Origin: Lachnospiraceae bacterium
Lineage (GTDB): Bacteria; Bacillota_A; Clostridia; Lachnospirales; Lachnospiraceae
Length of the DNA stretch: 26,330 bases
NCBI GenBank assembly: GCA_017620345.1
Contig: JAFZQP010000149.1
Span: 1 to 26,330, forward strand
Direction: 5' to 3'
Part shown: piece by piece, positions 1-9,349 of the stretch
Layout of the letters: every line of letters begins with the position of its first letter
Numbering within the stretch: position 1 is the stretch's first letter
Notes under the pieces: generated by a model
Seen by the model: only the letters and a program-made list of their open reading frames with translations
The model's database searches: none
Told to the model about the DNA's origin: nothing
Made by a program: the position numbers and the translations under genes

Positions 1-1116
1 GCTGAAGGTCCTAAGCACTTCGACATGAACCTGACCAGAGCTAAGTTCGATGAACTGACACATGATCTTGTAGAGATGACTGCAGAGCCCGTAAGAACGG
101 CTCTTAAGGATGCCGGCATAACTACGGCTGATCTTGGACAGGTTCTTCTTGTCGGTGGTTCAACAAGGATCCCTGCAGTTCAGGATAAGGTAAAACAGCT
201 TACGGGTAAGGAGCCTTCAAAGAGCCTTAACCCTGATGAGTGTGTAGCACTCGGTGCTTCGATCCAGGGCGGTAAGCTTGCAGGCGATGCAGGTGCGGGT
301 GAGATACTTCTTCTCGATGTAACACCTCTTACACTTTCGATAGAGACGATGGGCGGTGTTGCAACACACCTTATCGAGAGAAATACAACTATACCTACGA
401 AGAAGAGTCAGATATTCTCTACGGCTGCCGACAACCAGACCGCTGTTGATATCAACGTGGTACAGGGTGAGAGACAGTTCGCAAGAGACAACAAGTCCCT
501 CGGACAGTTCAGACTCGACGGTATCCCTCCGGCAAGAAGAGGCATACCTCAGATCGAAGTTACATTCGATATCGATGCGAACGGTATCGTTAACGTATCC
601 GCAAAGGATCTGGGCACAGGCAAGGAGCAGCATATCACGATCACATCGGGCACATCGATGAGCGATGATGAGATCGAGAAGGCTGTCAAGGAAGCCGCTC
701 AGTACGAGGCAGAGGACAAGAAGCGTAAGGAAGCCGTTGATGCGAAGAACGATGCAGATTCATTCGTATTCCAGACAGAGAAGGCTCTTGAGGAAGTCGG
801 CGACAAGCTTGATGCTTCGGATAAGGCAAACGTTGAGGCTGAGCTTAACAAGCTGAAAGAACTTGCAGAGAAGGCCGATCCCGAGAACATGACAGAGGAT
901 CAGGTAGGCGAGATCAAGGCCCAGCAGGAAAAGGCAATGTCAGCGGCACAGAAGCTGTTCGAGAAGATGTACGAGCAGGCACAGGGTGCAGCAGGTGGAG
1001 CAGGTCCGGATATGAGCCAGTTCACGGGAGCAGGTCCTGATATGGGATCGGCTTCGGCAGGATCAGACGGACCGGCACCGGATGATGTTGTAGACGGTGA
1101 TTTTAAGGAAGTATAA
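1..1116 (+). CDS. dnaK: Chaperone DnaK (Hsp70), C-terminal part, 5' end outside window
   Basis: ATP-dependent Hsp70 chaperone of the cytosol that binds exposed hydrophobic peptide segments and works with DnaJ and GrpE. The reading frame is open to base 1, so the gene is cut by the window edge. The first in-frame ATG at 25 is internal, because the eight residues before it continue the family's PKHxxMxLTRAKF region. Visible parts are the end of the nucleotide-binding domain ([11 protein letters not shown]), the linker ([14 protein letters not shown]), the substrate-binding beta domain, the helical lid rich in Lys and Glu, and the Gly/Ala/Pro-rich tail ending in [11 protein letters not shown], which is typical of DnaK. 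About 371 of an expected 610-630 residues are present. dnaJ starts 13 bases after the stop, so the two are cotranscribed. Any heat-shock control (CIRCE/HrcA) would lie upstream, outside the window. Confidence 0.98.
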   Translation, partial: AEGPKHFDMNLTRAKFDELTHDLVEMTAEPVRTALKDAGITTADLGQVLLVGGSTRIPAVQDKVKQLTGKEPSKSLNPDECVALGASIQGGKLAGDAGAGEILLLDVTPLTLSIETMGGVATHLIERNTTIPTKKSQIFSTAADNQTAVDINVVQGERQFARDNKSLGQFRLDGIPPARRGIPQIEVTFDIDANGIVNVSAKDLGTGKEQHITITSGTSMSDDEIEKAVKEAAQYEAEDKKRKEAVDAKNDADSFVFQTEKALEEVGDKLDASDKANVEAELNKLKELAEKADPENMTEDQVGEIKAQQEKAMSAAQKLFEKMYEQAQGAAGGAGPDMSQFTGAGPDMGSASAGSDGPAPDDVVDGDFKEV

Positions 1117-1129
1117 CGGATAAAAGAAA

Positions 1130-2314
1130 ATGGCAGAAAGCAAAAGAGATTATTATGAGGTTCTCGGCGTTGCCAAGAATGCCGATGACAGTGCGATCAA
1201 AAGTGCATATCGAAAGCTTGCCAAGAAATATCATCCCGATATGAATCCGGGCGACAAGGATGCGGAGGCCAAATTTAAAGAGGCCTCCGAAGCCTATGCC
1301 GTTTTATCGGATCCCGACAAGAGACGCCAGTATGATCAGTTCGGTCATGCCGCGTTTGAGCAGGGCGGACCCGGCGGCTACGGCGGATTTGATTTTAGCT
1401 CGATGGATTTCGGTGATATATTCGGAGACATATTCGGCGATCTGTTCGGTGGCGGAAGAAGCCGCGGCGGCGGCAGATCTTATAACGGTCCGATGAAGGG
1501 ACAGAACCTTCGCGCAAGTGTACGGATCACGTTTGAAGAAGCGATATCCGGTTGCGAAAAGGAGATCGAGCCACTTCAGAAGGATGAGTGTAAGACCTGT
1601 CACGGAACCGGTGCCAAGCCCGGATCGAATCCGACCACGTGCAGCAAGTGCGGCGGAAAAGGTCAGGTCGTGTTCACATCCCAGTCACTGTTCGGAACTG
1701 TCAGAAATGTCCAGACATGCCCGGACTGCGGCGGAACGGGAAAAGTCATTAAGGACAAATGTCCTGACTGTCACGGACAGGGATATATAGCATCGCGTAA
1801 GAAACTGGCGGTTTCGATACCTGCGGGAATAGACAACGGACAGTGCGTACGTCTGCGTGAAAAAGGCGAGCCGGGATCAAACGGCGGACCGAGAGGAGAC
1901 CTTCTCGTTGAGGTCATTATCGCAAACCATCCGATCTTCCAGAGACAGGATATGGATATATTCTCAACTGCACCGGTATCATTTGCGGTCGCTGCTCTCG
2001 GAGGCGATATACTGATAGATACGGTCGACGGTAAGGTTGCATATACAGTCAAACCCGGAACACAGACGGATACGAAGATAAGGCTTAAAGGAAAGGGCGT
2101 GCCTTCGCTCCGCAACGCAAACGTGCGTGGTGACCATTATGTAACGCTTGTCATACAGACGCCCACCAAACTTTCAAGTGATGCCAAGAAGCTCATCAAG
2201 GAGTTTGACGAGGCAACTTCCGATTCGCTTACGGCGGTGGAAAGATACAAGGCTTCCAAGGCCGGGGGTGATACGGAGAAGACAGAAAAGAAGAAACGTG
2301 GATTCATGAAGTGA
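1130..2314 (+). CDS. dnaJ: Co-chaperone DnaJ (Hsp40)
   Basis: Type I Hsp40 that delivers unfolded clients to DnaK and stimulates its ATPase. The 394 residues are normal for the family. The J domain carries HPD at residues 35-37. A Gly/Phe-rich region with repeated GDIFGD/GDLFGG motifs follows. The zinc-binding domain has all four CxxCxGxG repeats ([32 protein letters not shown]). The C-terminal substrate-binding domain ends in a lysine-rich tail. The ATG lies 13 bases after dnaK, and only a weak purine-rich stretch precedes it, so translation is probably coupled to dnaK. A strong hairpin after the stop closes the chaperone transcript. Confidence 0.98.
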   Translation: MAESKRDYYEVLGVAKNADDSAIKSAYRKLAKKYHPDMNPGDKDAEAKFKEASEAYAVLSDPDKRRQYDQFGHAAFEQGGPGGYGGFDFSSMDFGDIFGDIFGDLFGGGRSRGGGRSYNGPMKGQNLRASVRITFEEAISGCEKEIEPLQKDECKTCHGTGAKPGSNPTTCSKCGGKGQVVFTSQSLFGTVRNVQTCPDCGGTGKVIKDKCPDCHGQGYIASRKKLAVSIPAGIDNGQCVRLREKGEPGSNGGPRGDLLVEVIIANHPIFQRQDMDIFSTAPVSFAVAALGGDILIDTVDGKVAYTVKPGTQTDTKIRLKGKGVPSLRNANVRGDHYVTLVIQTPTKLSSDAKKLIKEFDEATSDSLTAVERYKASKAGGDTEKTEKKKRGFMK

Positions 2315-2323
2315 TAAAACCCC

Positions 2324-2351
2324 TCAAGAGCCGCAGATCTGCGGCTCTTGA
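2324..2351 (+). terminator. Hairpin terminator after dnaJ
   Basis: A perfect inverted repeat begins about ten bases after the dnaJ stop. Two 12-base arms centred on AGAGCCGC/GCGGCTCT enclose a GATC loop. The T-tract after it is poor (AATTATGT), so termination may be incomplete. The 3' arm also supplies the first bases of the -35 element of the next gene's promoter. Confidence 0.65.
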
Positions 2352-2376
2352 ATTATGTCTGCAAATAACTTATAAT
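2348..2376 (+). promoter_or_regulatory. SigA-type promoter for the DUF3048 lipoprotein gene
   Basis: TTGAAT at 2348-2353 and a perfect TATAAT at 2371-2376 are separated by 17 bases. The -35 box sits in the 3' arm of the preceding terminator hairpin. The expected start of transcription is near 2383, only a few bases before the ATG at 2387. Confidence 0.6.
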
Positions 2377-2386
2377 GTCACTTGCT

Positions 2387-3529
2387 ATGAAGAAAAAAAG
2401 ATCGATAAAATCAATCGCGCTCTGTGTTGCGGCAATGCTTATGGTGCTGTCGCTCGGAGCATGCAAGGATGACGAAAAACCGCAAAATCCCGAGACATCC
2501 CAGGCCGAAGAGACACCTGCTCCGACAACCGATAAACCGGCTGATACTGCGGAAGCTGCAGTTGATCCAAAGGATCCGAATGCTCTTCCTGCCGGACAGA
2601 TGAGGAGCTTTCTGTCAGGACTGCCTGTTGATGAGAAGATAGGAAACAGAAGGCCGATCGCGATAATGCTCAATAACCTTAAGGCTGCACAGCCGATGAG
2701 CGGTGTATCGTATGCCGATGTGGTATATGAATATGTCGTTGAGGGTGCGATCACAAGACTGATGGGACTGTTTGAGAACTATGAAGGTCTTGAAAAGATC
2801 GGTTCCGTCAGAAGCTGCCGCGAGTATTTTGTATATACCGCACTCGAGTTTGACGCGATATACATGCACTTCGGACAGGCATCATATGCGGTTGAACTTC
2901 TTGATAAAGACTATGTCGACAATATCAACGGACTGGGTCCCGCAGGTGATGTGAGTTTTTACCGCACAACTGACCGCCAGGCTCCGCACAACGTATATAC
3001 GAGCGAAAAAGGCATAGATGCCGGTATCGATATGCTCGGATACAGAAGAGATCATTATGACGGATATGCCGGTAAGTTCAAGTTCTGCGATCTCGGTACC
3101 GAGGTTACGAACGAGAACGGATACAGTGCCAAGCATATAGAACCGAAATACAAGATCAACAAGCCGTGGTTCGATTACAACGAGAAGACAGGCAAGTATG
3201 ACAGATTCCAGTATGACGGCCCTCAGATAGATGAACTTACGGGCGAACAGTTATCATATGATAACGTTATCCTGCAGTATAATTTCTGGGTGCAGCTTGA
3301 TGACAAGGATTACCTCGCATTTGACTGTCACAAGGGTGGAGCCATTCAGTACTGTACAAAGGGTAAATGCGTACCCGGAACGTGGAAGAGAGATATCAAC
3401 GAAGACAACTTCGATATGTCGGCGATAAGATATTACGACATGGATGGCAACGAGCTGGAGATCAACAACGGTAAGACGTTCATATGCGTCATACAAAATG
3501 ATAAGGTCGATGAAGTTGTTGTTGAATAA
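2387..3529 (+). CDS. DUF3048 (YerB-type) lipoprotein
   Basis: Predicted extracellular lipoprotein of 380 residues. From the ATG at 2387 it has a basic N-terminus (MKKKRSIKS), a hydrophobic core and a lipobox LGAC with the lipidated cysteine at residue 26. An acidic, Pro/Thr/Ala-rich linker follows. The N-terminal DUF3048 signature then appears (PIAIMLNN, YADVVYEYVVEGAITRLM, GSVRSCREYFVYTALEFDAI), and a C-terminal half with NVILQYNFWVQLD completes the family pattern. The function of YerB-like proteins is not established; a cell-envelope role is inferred from the lipobox. An in-frame ATG at 2375 would add MSLA, but it overlaps the -10 box and lies upstream of the expected transcription start, so 2387 is preferred. 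Neither start has a Shine-Dalgarno sequence. The gene sits between dnaJ and prmA, which are adjacent in Bacillus. Confidence 0.88.
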   Translation: MKKKRSIKSIALCVAAMLMVLSLGACKDDEKPQNPETSQAEETPAPTTDKPADTAEAAVDPKDPNALPAGQMRSFLSGLPVDEKIGNRRPIAIMLNNLKAAQPMSGVSYADVVYEYVVEGAITRLMGLFENYEGLEKIGSVRSCREYFVYTALEFDAIYMHFGQASYAVELLDKDYVDNINGLGPAGDVSFYRTTDRQAPHNVYTSEKGIDAGIDMLGYRRDHYDGYAGKFKFCDLGTEVTNENGYSAKHIEPKYKINKPWFDYNEKTGKYDRFQYDGPQIDELTGEQLSYDNVILQYNFWVQLDDKDYLAFDCHKGGAIQYCTKGKCVPGTWKRDINEDNFDMSAIRYYDMDGNELEINNGKTFICVIQNDKVDEVVVE

Positions 3530-3539
3530 GGATATGATG

Positions 3540-3568
3540 CAGGGCCTTTTGAAAGGGCCCTGTTTTTT
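3540..3568 (+). terminator. Rho-independent terminator after the DUF3048 gene
   Basis: The ten-base arms CAGGGCCTTT and AAGGGCCCTG enclose a TGA loop, with one G-T wobble in the stem. TTTTTT follows at 3563-3568. This is a textbook intrinsic terminator. It also lies just before prmA, so prmA needs either read-through or a promoter that is not evident in the 15 remaining bases. Confidence 0.92.
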
Positions 3569-3583
3569 AGGGGATGTGATGAT

Positions 3584-4540
3584 ATGAAATACAACAAGTA
3601 TACGATAGAGACCACAACGATCGCAGAAGATATCATCATAAGCATGCTTGATGATCTGGGCGTTGAGGGGGCGCTTATAGAGGATAACGTACCTCTGTCA
3701 GAAGAAGAACTTGCAGGGATGTTCGTCGATATCAACCCGATAGAGAAGGTGGATGACGGTAAGGCGCGTGTGTCATTTTTTCTTGATGCCGAAGAGTACA
3801 ATGAAGAACTGCTTGCAAGGATAAAGGATGAACTTGCCGAACTTAAAAGCTTTCTTGAGGTCGGAAGCTGTGACATCAGCGTATCCACAACAAAAGACGA
3901 AGATTTTTTGAACAACTGGAAACAGTATTTCCATCAGTTCTATATCGACGATATATTATTCATACCTTCATGGGAAAAGGTCGAGGCACCGGATCATAAA
4001 GGGATGACGATCCATATCGATCCGGGAACGGCATTCGGTACCGGAAAGCATGAGACAACGCATATGTGCATACAGGCTCTTAGAAAGTATGTAAAGCCGG
4101 GATGCCGTGTGCTTGACGTCGGTACAGGAAGCGGAGTACTGGCTATCCTTTCTTTTAAATTCGGGGCCGGCCATGTTACGGGCACGGATCTTGATATGTG
4201 TGCCGAAACCGCAACGGCTGACAATCTTGCTGCAAACGGACTTGCAGATGCCGATTTCAGGCTTGTCATGGGAAACCTCATAAACGATACAGAGGTTCAG
4301 AACAAGGTAGGAGACGGATATGATATCGTGGTCGCCAACATTCAGGCACAGGTACTGATCCCGCTCCTTCCACAGGGGATAAAATGTCTTAAGCCCGGAG
4401 GGATCTATATAATGTCCGGGATAATCGATGATAAGGAACAGGAAGTTGTGGACGCCTGTGAAGCAAACGGACTTAAGGTGCTCGAAGTAAACTACCTTGG
4501 GGAATGGCTGTCGATAGTAGCATGTACAGATTTTTCATAG
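3584..4540 (+). CDS. prmA: Ribosomal protein L11 methyltransferase
   Basis: SAM-dependent methyltransferase that trimethylates ribosomal protein L11 in the cytosol. The 318 residues match the family. The N-terminal half is the L11-recognition domain. It leads into the FGTGKHETT segment before the Rossmann fold, the SAM-binding motif LDVGTGSGVLAIL near residues 176-188, and the catalytic-loop region VVANIQAQVL. AGGGG at about 3569-3573 serves as ribosome binding site. The gene starts the run prmA-rsmE-nifS-thiI, and its 3' end overlaps the possible upstream start of rsmE. The prmA-rsmE pair next to dnaK-dnaJ is a conserved Firmicute arrangement (yqeT-yqeU in B. subtilis). Confidence 0.95.
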   Translation: MKYNKYTIETTTIAEDIIISMLDDLGVEGALIEDNVPLSEEELAGMFVDINPIEKVDDGKARVSFFLDAEEYNEELLARIKDELAELKSFLEVGSCDISVSTTKDEDFLNNWKQYFHQFYIDDILFIPSWEKVEAPDHKGMTIHIDPGTAFGTGKHETTHMCIQALRKYVKPGCRVLDVGTGSGVLAILSFKFGAGHVTGTDLDMCAETATADNLAANGLADADFRLVMGNLINDTEVQNKVGDGYDIVVANIQAQVLIPLLPQGIKCLKPGGIYIMSGIIDDKEQEVVDACEANGLKVLEVNYLGEWLSIVACTDFS

Positions 4541-5274
4541 ACGCGGCTCAGATAAACACTGCCGAAAAGAAGGCGGTCATAACGGGACCGGATAGGAACC
4601 ATATCAAAAATGTCCTGCGGATGAGAGAGGGCGAAGAGGTCTCTTTGATGATACCCGGGGATGAGAACGAGTACAGGTGTGCTGTCAGCGGGTACACCGA
4701 TGAGACCGTGGAACTTGACCTTCTGTTCGTTAAGGAAAGTAACGTTGAACTGCCTTGCGAGGTGGTGCTGTATCAGGCACTGCCGAAGGCGGATAAGATG
4801 GAATATGTCATCACGAAATCGGTTGAACTCGGAGTGTCCAGGATAGTTCCGGTCGCATCAGCCAGAAGCATAGTAAAGCTTGACGGAAGCAGACAGGACA
4901 AAAAAATCGCACGCTGGAATACGATTTCCGAAACCGCGGCAAAGCAGTCGAAAAGAGCCGTGATCCCTCAGGTGACTCCTGTGATGACGATGCAGGAAGC
5001 GATTGAGGATTGCAGCACATTTGATACAAGGATCATACCGTACGAACTTGCGGATCCGGATTCGATGAACGAAACCCGGAAGATCATCGGGAGCATCCGA
5101 CCCGGGTCAAGGGTTGCGGTGTTCATAGGACCGGAGGGCGGCTTTACAGATGAGGAGATCGCGCTCGCCACGGCTGCCGGCATCATACCGGTAACCCTCG
5201 GACACCGCATCCTTCGCACCGAAACCGCGCCTCTCGTCGTACTTTCGTGGATATCATATAATATAGAGAAATAA
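4522..5274 (+). CDS. rsmE: 16S rRNA (uracil(1498)-N3)-methyltransferase
   Basis: SPOUT-class RNA methyltransferase that makes m3U1498 in helix 44 of 16S rRNA. From MYRFF the protein has 250 residues, a usual length. The N-terminal PUA-like part (GPDRNHIKNVLRMREGEEV) is followed by the SPOUT core with the diagnostic IGPEGGFTDEEI and LGHRILRTETAPL, which form the trefoil-knot SAM site. An in-frame ATG at 4504 would add six residues, but family members begin at MYRFF/MHRFF. The start at 4522 lies inside prmA (19-base overlap), implying coupled translation. The nearest purine-rich stretch, GGGGA at 4499-4503, is too far upstream to be ideal. The 3' third uses noticeably more G+C-ending codons than the rest. 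Confidence 0.95.
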   Translation: MYRFFIDAAQINTAEKKAVITGPDRNHIKNVLRMREGEEVSLMIPGDENEYRCAVSGYTDETVELDLLFVKESNVELPCEVVLYQALPKADKMEYVITKSVELGVSRIVPVASARSIVKLDGSRQDKKIARWNTISETAAKQSKRAVIPQVTPVMTMQEAIEDCSTFDTRIIPYELADPDSMNETRKIIGSIRPGSRVAVFIGPEGGFTDEEIALATAAGIIPVTLGHRILRTETAPLVVLSWISYNIEK

Positions 5275-5275
5275 T

Positions 5276-6460
5276 ATGAACGTATACCTCGACAACAGCG
5301 CGACCACGCGCCAATTTGATGAAGTAACCGAATACATGTCGCAGATTATGCGCAGCACCTACGGCAACCCCTCGAGCATGCACATGGCAGGCGTCGATGC
5401 CGAAGGCGAGATCAGGAAAGCAAAGAGCATCATCGCAAAGGAGCTGAAAGTCGACGAGAAAGAGATCTTCTTCACGTCCGGCGGAACCGAATCCGACAAC
5501 CTTGCTCTTATAGGCTGCGCACGCGCAAACAGACGCGCCGGCACGAGACTGATCACGACCGCGACGGAGCACCCGGCTGTTATTGAGACCATGAAGTATC
5601 TCGAAGAAGAGGGCTTTACTGTAACGTATCTGGATGTTGATAAGAGCGGGAAAGTTACCCCCGATGCACTTCGTGCAGCCATGACGGATGATACGATCCT
5701 TGTTTCGATTATGCATGTAAATAACGAGATCGGATCGATGAACGATATCGAAGAGCTGGCCGCAGTCGCAAAGAGCTGCAATCCGGGAGTGTTGTTTCAT
5801 ACCGATGCGGTGCAGTCATTCGGCAAGGTCAGAATACATCCGAAGAGGATGAAGGTCGATCTTGTATCGGTAAGCGCCCATAAGATCCATGGCCCGAAAG
5901 GCGTAGGATTTATCTATATAGGTGATAAGGTCAAGATCAGGCCGATCGTATTCGGCGGAGGCCAGCAGAAAGGGATGAGATCCGGTACGGAAAATGTTCC
6001 GGGGATCGCAGGACTCGGTCTTGCCACTGGTCTTGTATATGACGATCTTGAGTCAAAGACCGGCAGGATGTATGAACTCAAGGAATACTTTGCGGCAGAA
6101 CTTTCAAAGCTTCCCGGTACTTTCCTGAACGGGCTTGACGAATCGTATGAGAATGATCTGGCAGCTGCGATCAGAATGAGCGCACCTCATATAGTGAGCG
6201 CATCTTTTGCCGGAGTGCGGGCCGAGGTACTGCTCCATGCCCTCGAAGCAAAGGGGATTTGCGTATCATCGGGAAGTGCCTGCTCGTCAAACAAGCCTGC
6301 CAAGAGCAGGACTCTTATGGCGATAGGTCTTGACAGCAAGTTACTTGACTCAACGATAAGATTTTCGTTTTCTCAGAAAACAACACGGGAAGAACTTGAT
6401 TATACGCTTTCGGTACTTTCGGAAGAACTTCCCACGCTTCGTAAGTTTTCGCGCCGCTAG
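5276..6460 (+). CDS. Cysteine desulfurase (NifS/IscS family), probable ThiI partner
   Basis: PLP-dependent enzyme that removes sulfur from L-cysteine as a persulfide and hands it to an acceptor. The 394 residues include the N-terminal YLDNSATT, the PLP-contacting HTDAVQSFGK, the PLP lysine K203 in SVSAHKIHGPKG, and the catalytic C336 in SSGSACSS. It starts one base after rsmE with no clear Shine-Dalgarno sequence. It is followed 15 bases later by thiI, the arrangement of nifZ-thiI in B. subtilis. Its likely job is therefore supplying sulfur for 4-thiouridine in tRNA. A role in Fe-S assembly is possible, but no IscU-type scaffold gene is nearby. The first hundred codons favour CGC for Arg more than the remainder. 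Confidence 0.94.
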   Translation: MNVYLDNSATTRQFDEVTEYMSQIMRSTYGNPSSMHMAGVDAEGEIRKAKSIIAKELKVDEKEIFFTSGGTESDNLALIGCARANRRAGTRLITTATEHPAVIETMKYLEEEGFTVTYLDVDKSGKVTPDALRAAMTDDTILVSIMHVNNEIGSMNDIEELAAVAKSCNPGVLFHTDAVQSFGKVRIHPKRMKVDLVSVSAHKIHGPKGVGFIYIGDKVKIRPIVFGGGQQKGMRSGTENVPGIAGLGLATGLVYDDLESKTGRMYELKEYFAAELSKLPGTFLNGLDESYENDLAAAIRMSAPHIVSASFAGVRAEVLLHALEAKGICVSSGSACSSNKPAKSRTLMAIGLDSKLLDSTIRFSFSQKTTREELDYTLSVLSEELPTLRKFSRR

Positions 6461-6475
6461 CAACAGGAGATAAGA

Positions 6476-7657
6476 ATGAAATACCAGACATTTTTGATAA
6501 AATATGCCGAGATAGCCATCAAAGGCAAGAACCGCTATATGTTTGAGGACGCCCTCATGCATCGCATGAAACAGGTGCTGAAAAACGTCGACGGTGAGTT
6601 CGCGGTATCGAAGACTCAGGGAAGGGTCTATGTGGACTGCCTGTCGGACTATGACTATGACGAGGCAATATCGGCACTTCAGACGGTATTCGGGATCAAT
6701 GCGATCTGTCCGGTAGTAAAGCTTGAAAATGAAGGATTCGAAAAGCTTACTGAAGCGGTCATCCGCTACGTTGACGAGGAGTATCCGGATAAGAACAGGA
6801 CTTTCAAGGTTTTTGCAAGGCGTGCGGACAAGTCGTTTCCGGTGCGTTCCACACAGATGAACGAGGAACTCGGGGCGTCGATACTTGATGCGTTCCCGGA
6901 GATGAAAGTGGACGTTCACAAACCGGAGATAGAGCTCTGTGTTGAAGTCCGCGAGAACATATACATATATTCCAAACAGATCCCGGGGCCCGGCGGAATG
7001 CCGGTAGGAACCGGCGGAAAAGCAATGCTGCTCCTGTCCGGCGGGATAGATTCTCCGGTAGCGGGATACATGGTTGCAAAGCGTGGCGTCAAGATAGATG
7101 CCGTGTATTTTCATGCACCGCCTTATACGAGTGACCGGGCAAAACAGAAGGTTATCGATCTTGCCAAAAAGGTTTCGAGATTTACGGGTACGATATGCCT
7201 TCATGTGATCAACTTCACGGATATACAGCTTGCGATATATGAAAAATGCCCGCATGAGCAGCTTACTATAATCATGCGCAGATACATGATGAGGATAGCC
7301 GAGCATATCGCGCAGGAAAACGGATGTCTTGCGCTTGTTACGGGCGAGAGCATAGGTCAGGTCGCAAGCCAGACTATGCAGTCGCTGGCTGTGACGAATG
7401 AAGTTTGTGAATTACCTGTTTTTCGCCCGCTCATAGGGTTTGACAAGCAGGAGATCATTGCCGTATCGGAAAAGATAGACACCTTTGAGACATCGATACT
7501 CCCGTACGAAGACTGCTGTACGATATTTGTTGCAAAGCATCCCGTGACGAAACCTGAGCTTAAGGCAATAAAGAAGTCTGAGGAAAGACTTGCTTCCTGT
7601 ATCGATGAGCTGGTGGCAAAGGCTCTTGAAACTGATGAGGTCATAAATGTCATATAA
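6476..7657 (+). CDS. thiI: tRNA 4-thiouridine synthase ThiI (short form, no rhodanese domain)
   Basis: ATP-dependent enzyme that activates U8 of tRNA and installs sulfur to make s4U. Some members also supply sulfur for thiamine. The 393 residues comprise an N-terminal ferredoxin-like region, a THUMP RNA-binding domain (roughly residues 60-165) and the PP-loop ATP pyrophosphatase domain with SGGIDS at residues 188-193. The C-terminal rhodanese extension of the E. coli protein is absent, as in B. subtilis, where NifZ donates sulfur directly; this fits the desulfurase gene immediately upstream. AGGAGA precedes the ATG at good spacing. The last 11 bases overlap the next gene. Confidence 0.95.
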   Translation: MKYQTFLIKYAEIAIKGKNRYMFEDALMHRMKQVLKNVDGEFAVSKTQGRVYVDCLSDYDYDEAISALQTVFGINAICPVVKLENEGFEKLTEAVIRYVDEEYPDKNRTFKVFARRADKSFPVRSTQMNEELGASILDAFPEMKVDVHKPEIELCVEVRENIYIYSKQIPGPGGMPVGTGGKAMLLLSGGIDSPVAGYMVAKRGVKIDAVYFHAPPYTSDRAKQKVIDLAKKVSRFTGTICLHVINFTDIQLAIYEKCPHEQLTIIMRRYMMRIAEHIAQENGCLALVTGESIGQVASQTMQSLAVTNEVCELPVFRPLIGFDKQEIIAVSEKIDTFETSILPYEDCCTIFVAKHPVTKPELKAIKKSEERLASCIDELVAKALETDEVINVI

Positions 7658-9299
7658 GAACAGGATATCTGCAAAGGTATTATTTCTCATATGTGCCATT
7701 ATAGGAGCCGTATGCTTTCTTGGTATATACGGCGTTCGCGTTCTTGATTTTACGAATACGGGGTGGCTGTTCGACAACGATCATGATCTGCGTCAGCACT
7801 ATATCGCATGGTGCCATTTCAGGAGTAATCCCTGGCATTTTCCGATAGGACTCATCGACACTCTTTCATATCCTGACAGCATGTCGATAATATATACCGA
7901 TTCCATTCCGATGTTCGCTGTGATTTTCAAGCTGTTTGCTCCGTACCTTCCCGTAACATTCCAGTATTTCGGACTGTTTGGACTTATCTCTTTTGCGCTG
8001 ATGGGCGGGTTTGCGGCGCTTCTTTTGCGAAGATTCGTTGACAGTGACAGCTGCTGTATCATCGGCTCGGTTTTTTATGTGATAAGCGCACCGGTCATTC
8101 AGAGGATGTTCTTTCATACGGCTCTGGGGGCGCAGTTCATCGTTATAGCCGCGATGGTGCTGTGGGTATATAACGATATCATCGGATCAAATGTAAGGCG
8201 TACTCTGTACTGGGGACTGATCGGTTTTGTATGCGTAGGTATACACTCATATTTTCTTCCGATGGCGGGTATGATGCTCGCGGCTGTTGTATTTTCGGAG
8301 CTTGTAAAACAGAAGGGATATGTACGGGCTGTAGCACCGTTTCTGTCATTTTGCGCAGCAGGCCTTATAAACCTGTATATACTCGGAGGGTTCTACGGAG
8401 GAACAAGCGCTGAAGGATACGGTTTGGGGACGTTCGGAAGCAATCTGAACACATTCATCAATCCGTGGGAGATAGGACAGATCCTTCCGAGACTGCCTCT
8501 GCAGAATGATTTTCAGTACGAGGGAATGGCGTATCTGGGCGCCGGGATACTGATGTTGTTTGTGATCGTGGCGGCAGGGATGGTTATAAGACGCGTAAGG
8601 CATGTTCCCGAGGAGGCGTTTCATTCCAAAAACCTGTATGGGAGGCTGGCCATAGCGATAGTAGCGGTATCGTTTCTGGCAGCGGTCTTTCCGAACATTT
8701 CCTACAATGATATCAAAATAGTGTGGCTGCCTTTGCCGTCTTTTATCGCAAGGCCGATGTCGGTATTTCGGTCAAACGGAAGACTCATATGGCCTGCTAT
8801 GTACATACTCATGACGGCCGCGATAAGCTTTACGGCATATACGTTCAGACGCACCCGTGTGGGGACAATAGCGCTGGCCGGTGCGCTGGTGCTTCAGATC
8901 GCAGACATGTCAAATGCATTTGCGGGAAGGTATGAACTGTACATGAGAGACCATGCGATCAGGACCGTCTGGGATGAGGGAGAGCCTGCCGATTTTGTCC
9001 ACGGGGAAAAAGAGTTCATCTTCCTGTATACCGATAACGATATAACGATGCAGACAGCGTATTACGGATATCTTCACGGCATGCGCCAGAACAATTACTA
9101 TTTTGCGAGAGACATTGAAGGTAAGATAAGTGCCACGATAGATCTGTACTACGCTGAACTGGACAAGGGGAACATACGGGATGGAGCCGTATATATACTG
9201 AAGAGGAAGGATTACAACAAAAACAGGGACTACTACGATGCGCTGGATGCGGATATGCTGGAGTCTTTCGACCACGTGATGTTCAAGGCTGGGAGATGA
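7647..9299 (+). CDS. Polytopic membrane protein, DUF6311-like
   Basis: Integral membrane protein of 550 residues with about ten to twelve hydrophobic segments across the first 420 residues, then a soluble, Tyr/Asp-rich C-terminal region. After the first helix there is a conserved-looking extracellular stretch (FDNDHDLRQHYIAW, then NPWHFPIGLIDTLSYPDS and YTDSIPMFAVIFKL). It resembles the DUF6311 family of large bacterial membrane proteins, which I recognise only approximately. An acidic first loop plus many helices recalls GT-C glycosyltransferases, so a role in moving or transferring cell-surface sugars is possible but unproven. GAGG precedes the ATG, which overlaps thiI by 11 bases. A hairpin lies 13 bases after the stop. 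Confidence 0.8.
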   Translation: MSYKNRISAKVLFLICAIIGAVCFLGIYGVRVLDFTNTGWLFDNDHDLRQHYIAWCHFRSNPWHFPIGLIDTLSYPDSMSIIYTDSIPMFAVIFKLFAPYLPVTFQYFGLFGLISFALMGGFAALLLRRFVDSDSCCIIGSVFYVISAPVIQRMFFHTALGAQFIVIAAMVLWVYNDIIGSNVRRTLYWGLIGFVCVGIHSYFLPMAGMMLAAVVFSELVKQKGYVRAVAPFLSFCAAGLINLYILGGFYGGTSAEGYGLGTFGSNLNTFINPWEIGQILPRLPLQNDFQYEGMAYLGAGILMLFVIVAAGMVIRRVRHVPEEAFHSKNLYGRLAIAIVAVSFLAAVFPNISYNDIKIVWLPLPSFIARPMSVFRSNGRLIWPAMYILMTAAISFTAYTFRRTRVGTIALAGALVLQIADMSNAFAGRYELYMRDHAIRTVWDEGEPADFVHGEKEFIFLYTDNDITMQTAYYGYLHGMRQNNYYFARDIEGKISATIDLYYAELDKGNIRDGAVYILKRKDYNKNRDYYDALDADMLESFDHVMFKAGR

Positions 9300-9302
9300 C
9301 GG

Positions 9303-9334
9303 AAATAAAAAAGGACCACGCTTTCGCGTGATCC
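9303..9334. terminator. Bidirectional hairpin terminator between convergent genes
   Basis: GGACCACGC (9313-9321) and GCGTGATCC (9326-9334) enclose TTTC. On the minus strand the stem is fully paired with one G-T wobble and is followed by a T-rich tract (complement of 9303-9312), ending the HPr-like transcript. On the + strand the stem has one C-A mismatch and is followed by a short TTTT at 9340-9343, so it can also end the membrane-protein transcript. Confidence 0.85.
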
Positions 9335-9349
9335 TCATGTTTTACTGAA

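Noticed and set aside
6350..7306. Long open frame of 318 codons on the minus strand
   Set aside because: It is antisense to thiI, whose domains and PP-loop are unambiguous. The translated product is rich in His, Arg, Tyr and Cys with no recognisable domain, the mark of a shadow frame.
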